The notes beneath the pieces are model-generated. The model saw nothing but the letters and a program-made list of their open reading frames with translations. It was not told the DNA's origin and did not search any database. Positions 6,722 through 8,546 of a stretch of DNA of 8,546 nt are shown here, in pieces. The position numbers and the translations under genes are program-made. Source of the stretch: Nitrospira sp. Its GTDB lineage: Bacteria; Nitrospirota; Nitrospiria; Nitrospirales; Nitrospiraceae. Every line of letters starts with the position of its first letter. Within the stretch, counting starts at the first letter, position 1. The DNA lies in contig JABMDE010000037.1 in NCBI GenBank assembly GCA_015904055.1, positions 1-8,546 on the forward strand, written 5' to 3'.

Positions 6722-7497
6722 TCGATGATGCGGATCCGCTCAAACGCAATAGCCTTGCCCAAGCGCGCGTCAAGCTCCAGCAACACCGCACAGAACACCG
6801 ACGGGCCTGATGCCACTTCAAAGCGTCGCGGCATGCCGGTCAGAAACTTTTCAATCGCCAGTTCCTTTTTCACGCCAATGACCGAATGCAACGGACCGGT
6901 CATCCCGATATCAGTAATGTAGGCCGTCCCCTTGGGCAGAATTTGATCGTCGGCTGTTTGCACATGGGTATGCGTACCGACCACCGCCGTGACCTCACCG
7001 TCCAAATAGTGGCCCATGGCCATTTTTTCAGACGTGGCTTCTGCGTGCATATCGACGATCACCGCCGATGTTTCCTGTTTCAATCGTGACAATTCTCGTT
7101 TGGCCGTTTGAAACGGGCAATCGATCGTCGGCATGTAGGCCCGGCCCATCAGCTGCAGCACCGCCAGCCGTTCGCCGCCTGCAGTTTCAATGACCACACT
7201 GCCTTTGCCGGGTACTCCGGGCGGATAGTTCGAAGGCCGCAGCAGGCGGGATTCGCGCGGGAAATAATCAAGCACTTCTTTCTTATCCCAGGCATGATTG
7301 CCCGTGGTGATGACCGAAAGGCCCAATTCAAACAACTCTTCGGCCAATTCCGGCGTAATGCCGAACCCGCCCGCGACATTCTCTCCATTTCCGACCACGG
7401 CGTCGATTTGGCGCTGCGCAACAAGGCGCGGGAGGGCACGGGCTACGGCTCGCCGCCCAGGCTCGCCCATGATATCGCCGATACACAGTACCTTCAT
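6718..7497 (-). CDS. ymdB: YmdB-family metallophosphoesterase (2',3'-cyclic-nucleotide phosphodiesterase, TIGR00282)
   Basis: Di-metal phosphoesterase. The B. subtilis homologue hydrolyses 2',3'-cyclic nucleotides and affects biofilm genes and RNase Y activity; that role is known from the family, not shown here. The 259 residues keep the metal ligands: D8 ([10 protein letters not shown]), E39 and N40 (NGEN), N67 and H68 (TTGNHAWD), H151 ([10 protein letters not shown]), and H176 and H178 ([10 protein letters not shown]). The length is normal and no membrane segment is seen. Its ATG overlaps the rny stop (ATGA, 7494-7497) and its stop overlaps the xseA start (TTGA), so translation is probably coupled through all three. 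No strong Shine-Dalgarno precedes the start, in keeping with coupling. Adjacency to rny supports a joint job in RNA turnover. Confidence 0.94.
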   Translation of the reverse strand: MKVLCIGDIMGEPGRRAVARALPRLVAQRQIDAVVGNGENVAGGFGITPELAEELFELGLSVITTGNHAWDKKEVLDYFPRESRLLRPSNYPPGVPGKGSVVIETAGGERLAVLQLMGRAYMPTIDCPFQTAKRELSRLKQETSAVIVDMHAEATSEKMAMGHYLDGEVTAVVGTHTHVQTADDQILPKGTAYITDIGMTGPLHSVIGVKKELAIEKFLTGMPRRFEVASGPSVFCAVLLELDARLGKAIAFERIRIID

Positions 7498-8546
7498 CGG
7501 GCGTATTCCACGTACCGGCTCTCCCGAATGACCGTCACTTTGATTTGTCCCGGATACGTCAGTTCCTGCTCGATTTTCTTCGCCAAATCGCGGGAAAGCT
7601 GGAACGATTCGGCATCGGTGATGTCTTCCTGTCGCAGGATCACACGAATTTCACGCCCCGCTTGGATTGCATAGGCCTTTTGCACTCCCTTTAGTCCCGT
7701 GGCCAAAGACTCAAGTTTCTCCAACCGTTTCACATAGGACTCCAGCGCTTCTCGCCTGGCTCCCGGCCGGGCAGCCGAGAGGGCCTCCGCCGCAGCCACC
7801 AATACGCTCTCCGGACACAGCGGCTCCACCTGTTCATGGTGTGCGGCAATCGCATTGACGATTTTGGGAGACTCTCCGTATTTTTTGGCGATCTCAGCTC
7901 CCAGCATGGCGTGCGGCCCCTCTTCCTCATGGCTGACCGCTTTTCCGATGTCGTGAAGCAAGGCACCGCGCCGCGCCAACTTGACGTCGAGGCCCAATTC
8001 CGACGCCATGATGCCGCAAATGTACGACGCTTCCCGCGCATGGTACAAATTATTCTGCCCGTAACTCGTCCGATACTTGAGCCGCCCCAACACTTTGATC
8101 AACTCAGGATGAAAATCAGACAGCCCCAGCTCGAAGATGATCTTTTCAGCCTCTTCATACATCAGCTTGTCGATATCAACCTTCACCTTTTCAACAATCT
8201 CTTCGATGCGGGTGGGATGAATCCGGCCGTCGTGCATCAACCGCTCAAGCGACACTTTGGCGATCTCCCGCCGCAAGGGATCGAATCCAGAAATGATCAC
8301 CGCCTCCGGCGTCTCATCGATGATCAAATCAATCCCTGTGGCCGCCTCAATCGCACGGATATTTCGCCCTTCCCGGCCAATGATCCGGCCCTTCATTGCG
8401 TCGTTTGGAATCTGGACCACCGAAATCGTGGATTCCGACACGTAGTCGCGCACCACCCGCTGAATGGAGCTGGTGATGATTTCACGTGCTTCCCGTTCGG
8501 CATTTTCACGCGCCTCTTCGATCGTCCGCTTGGCGATGCCGGCGGC
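7494..8546 (-). CDS. rny: Ribonuclease Y, partial (N-terminus outside window)
   Basis: Membrane-anchored endoribonuclease that starts mRNA decay. The frame is open to the window edge, giving 350 residues; about 170 are missing, namely the membrane anchor and most of the coiled coil. The fragment begins with the coiled-coil end ([20 protein letters not shown]). Its KH domain has [15 protein letters not shown] at 53-67, followed by the family block [23 protein letters not shown]. The HD domain has H169 (YHAREAS), H198-D199 in LLHDIGKA, and HH at 236-237 (AIAAHHEQ). The end ([17 protein letters not shown]) is the normal C-terminus. The GTG codons near 8456 are internal because upstream codons encode conserved family sequence. 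It overlaps ymdB by four bases and is the first gene of the cluster seen here; its promoter lies outside. Confidence 0.97.
   Translation of the reverse strand, partial: AAGIAKRTIEEARENAEREAREIITSSIQRVVRDYVSESTISVVQIPNDAMKGRIIGREGRNIRAIEAATGIDLIIDETPEAVIISGFDPLRREIAKVSLERLMHDGRIHPTRIEEIVEKVKVDIDKLMYEEAEKIIFELGLSDFHPELIKVLGRLKYRTSYGQNNLYHAREASYICGIMASELGLDVKLARRGALLHDIGKAVSHEEEGPHAMLGAEIAKKYGESPKIVNAIAAHHEQVEPLCPESVLVAAAEALSAARPGARREALESYVKRLEKLESLATGLKGVQKAYAIQAGREIRVILRQEDITDAESFQLSRDLAKKIEQELTYPGQIKVTVIRESRYVEYAR

Noticed and set aside
6197..6922. 241-residue plus-strand frame across xseA and ymdB
   Set aside because: Antisense to two genes with complete catalytic motifs; its composition is that of a shadow frame.
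8445..8456. GTG codons near 8456 as the rny start
   Set aside because: Thirty further in-frame codons up to the window edge encode typical RNase Y coiled-coil sequence, so the gene simply continues outside.

Overview
The window is about 8.5 kb of GC-rich, densely coding bacterial chromosome. It holds ten protein genes, two of them cut by the window edges. The gene order rny-ymdB-xseA-xseB-tlyA and the general look of the proteins suggest a Gram-negative-type, deep-branching bacterium such as the Nitrospira group. That placement is inference from gene order and family flavour, not a database result. No RNA genes, insertion sequences, CRISPR arrays or phage genes were seen.

Left half (+ strand, 1-3171): the end of a small zinc-binding anti-sigma-like protein; a large exported protein of unknown function; aat (leucyl/phenylalanyl-tRNA-protein transferase, N-degron pathway); and a single-domain rhodanese with its own near-consensus promoter and a strong Shine-Dalgarno. 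The rhodanese contains a perfect in-frame 99-bp tandem duplication that doubles its active-site loop.

Right half (- strand, 8546 down to 3229): a tightly packed set read leftwards, rny (RNase Y, N-terminus outside the window) > ymdB > xseA > xseB > tlyA > an NAD-dependent sugar-nucleotide epimerase. rny/ymdB and ymdB/xseA overlap by four bases; the other gaps are 25-51 bases, consistent with one operon. The shared theme is nucleic-acid processing: mRNA decay (RNase Y, with YmdB as its usual modulator), exonuclease VII (both subunits) and rRNA 2'-O-methylation (TlyA). The sugar-nucleotide enzyme at the end is the functional outlier.

The two halves converge at 3172-3228, where a GC-rich hairpin may end transcription. 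The only strong anomaly is the rhodanese duplication. Its length equals a k-mer size commonly used by short-read assemblers, so it may be an assembly join rather than biology. No clearly new multi-gene system was found.
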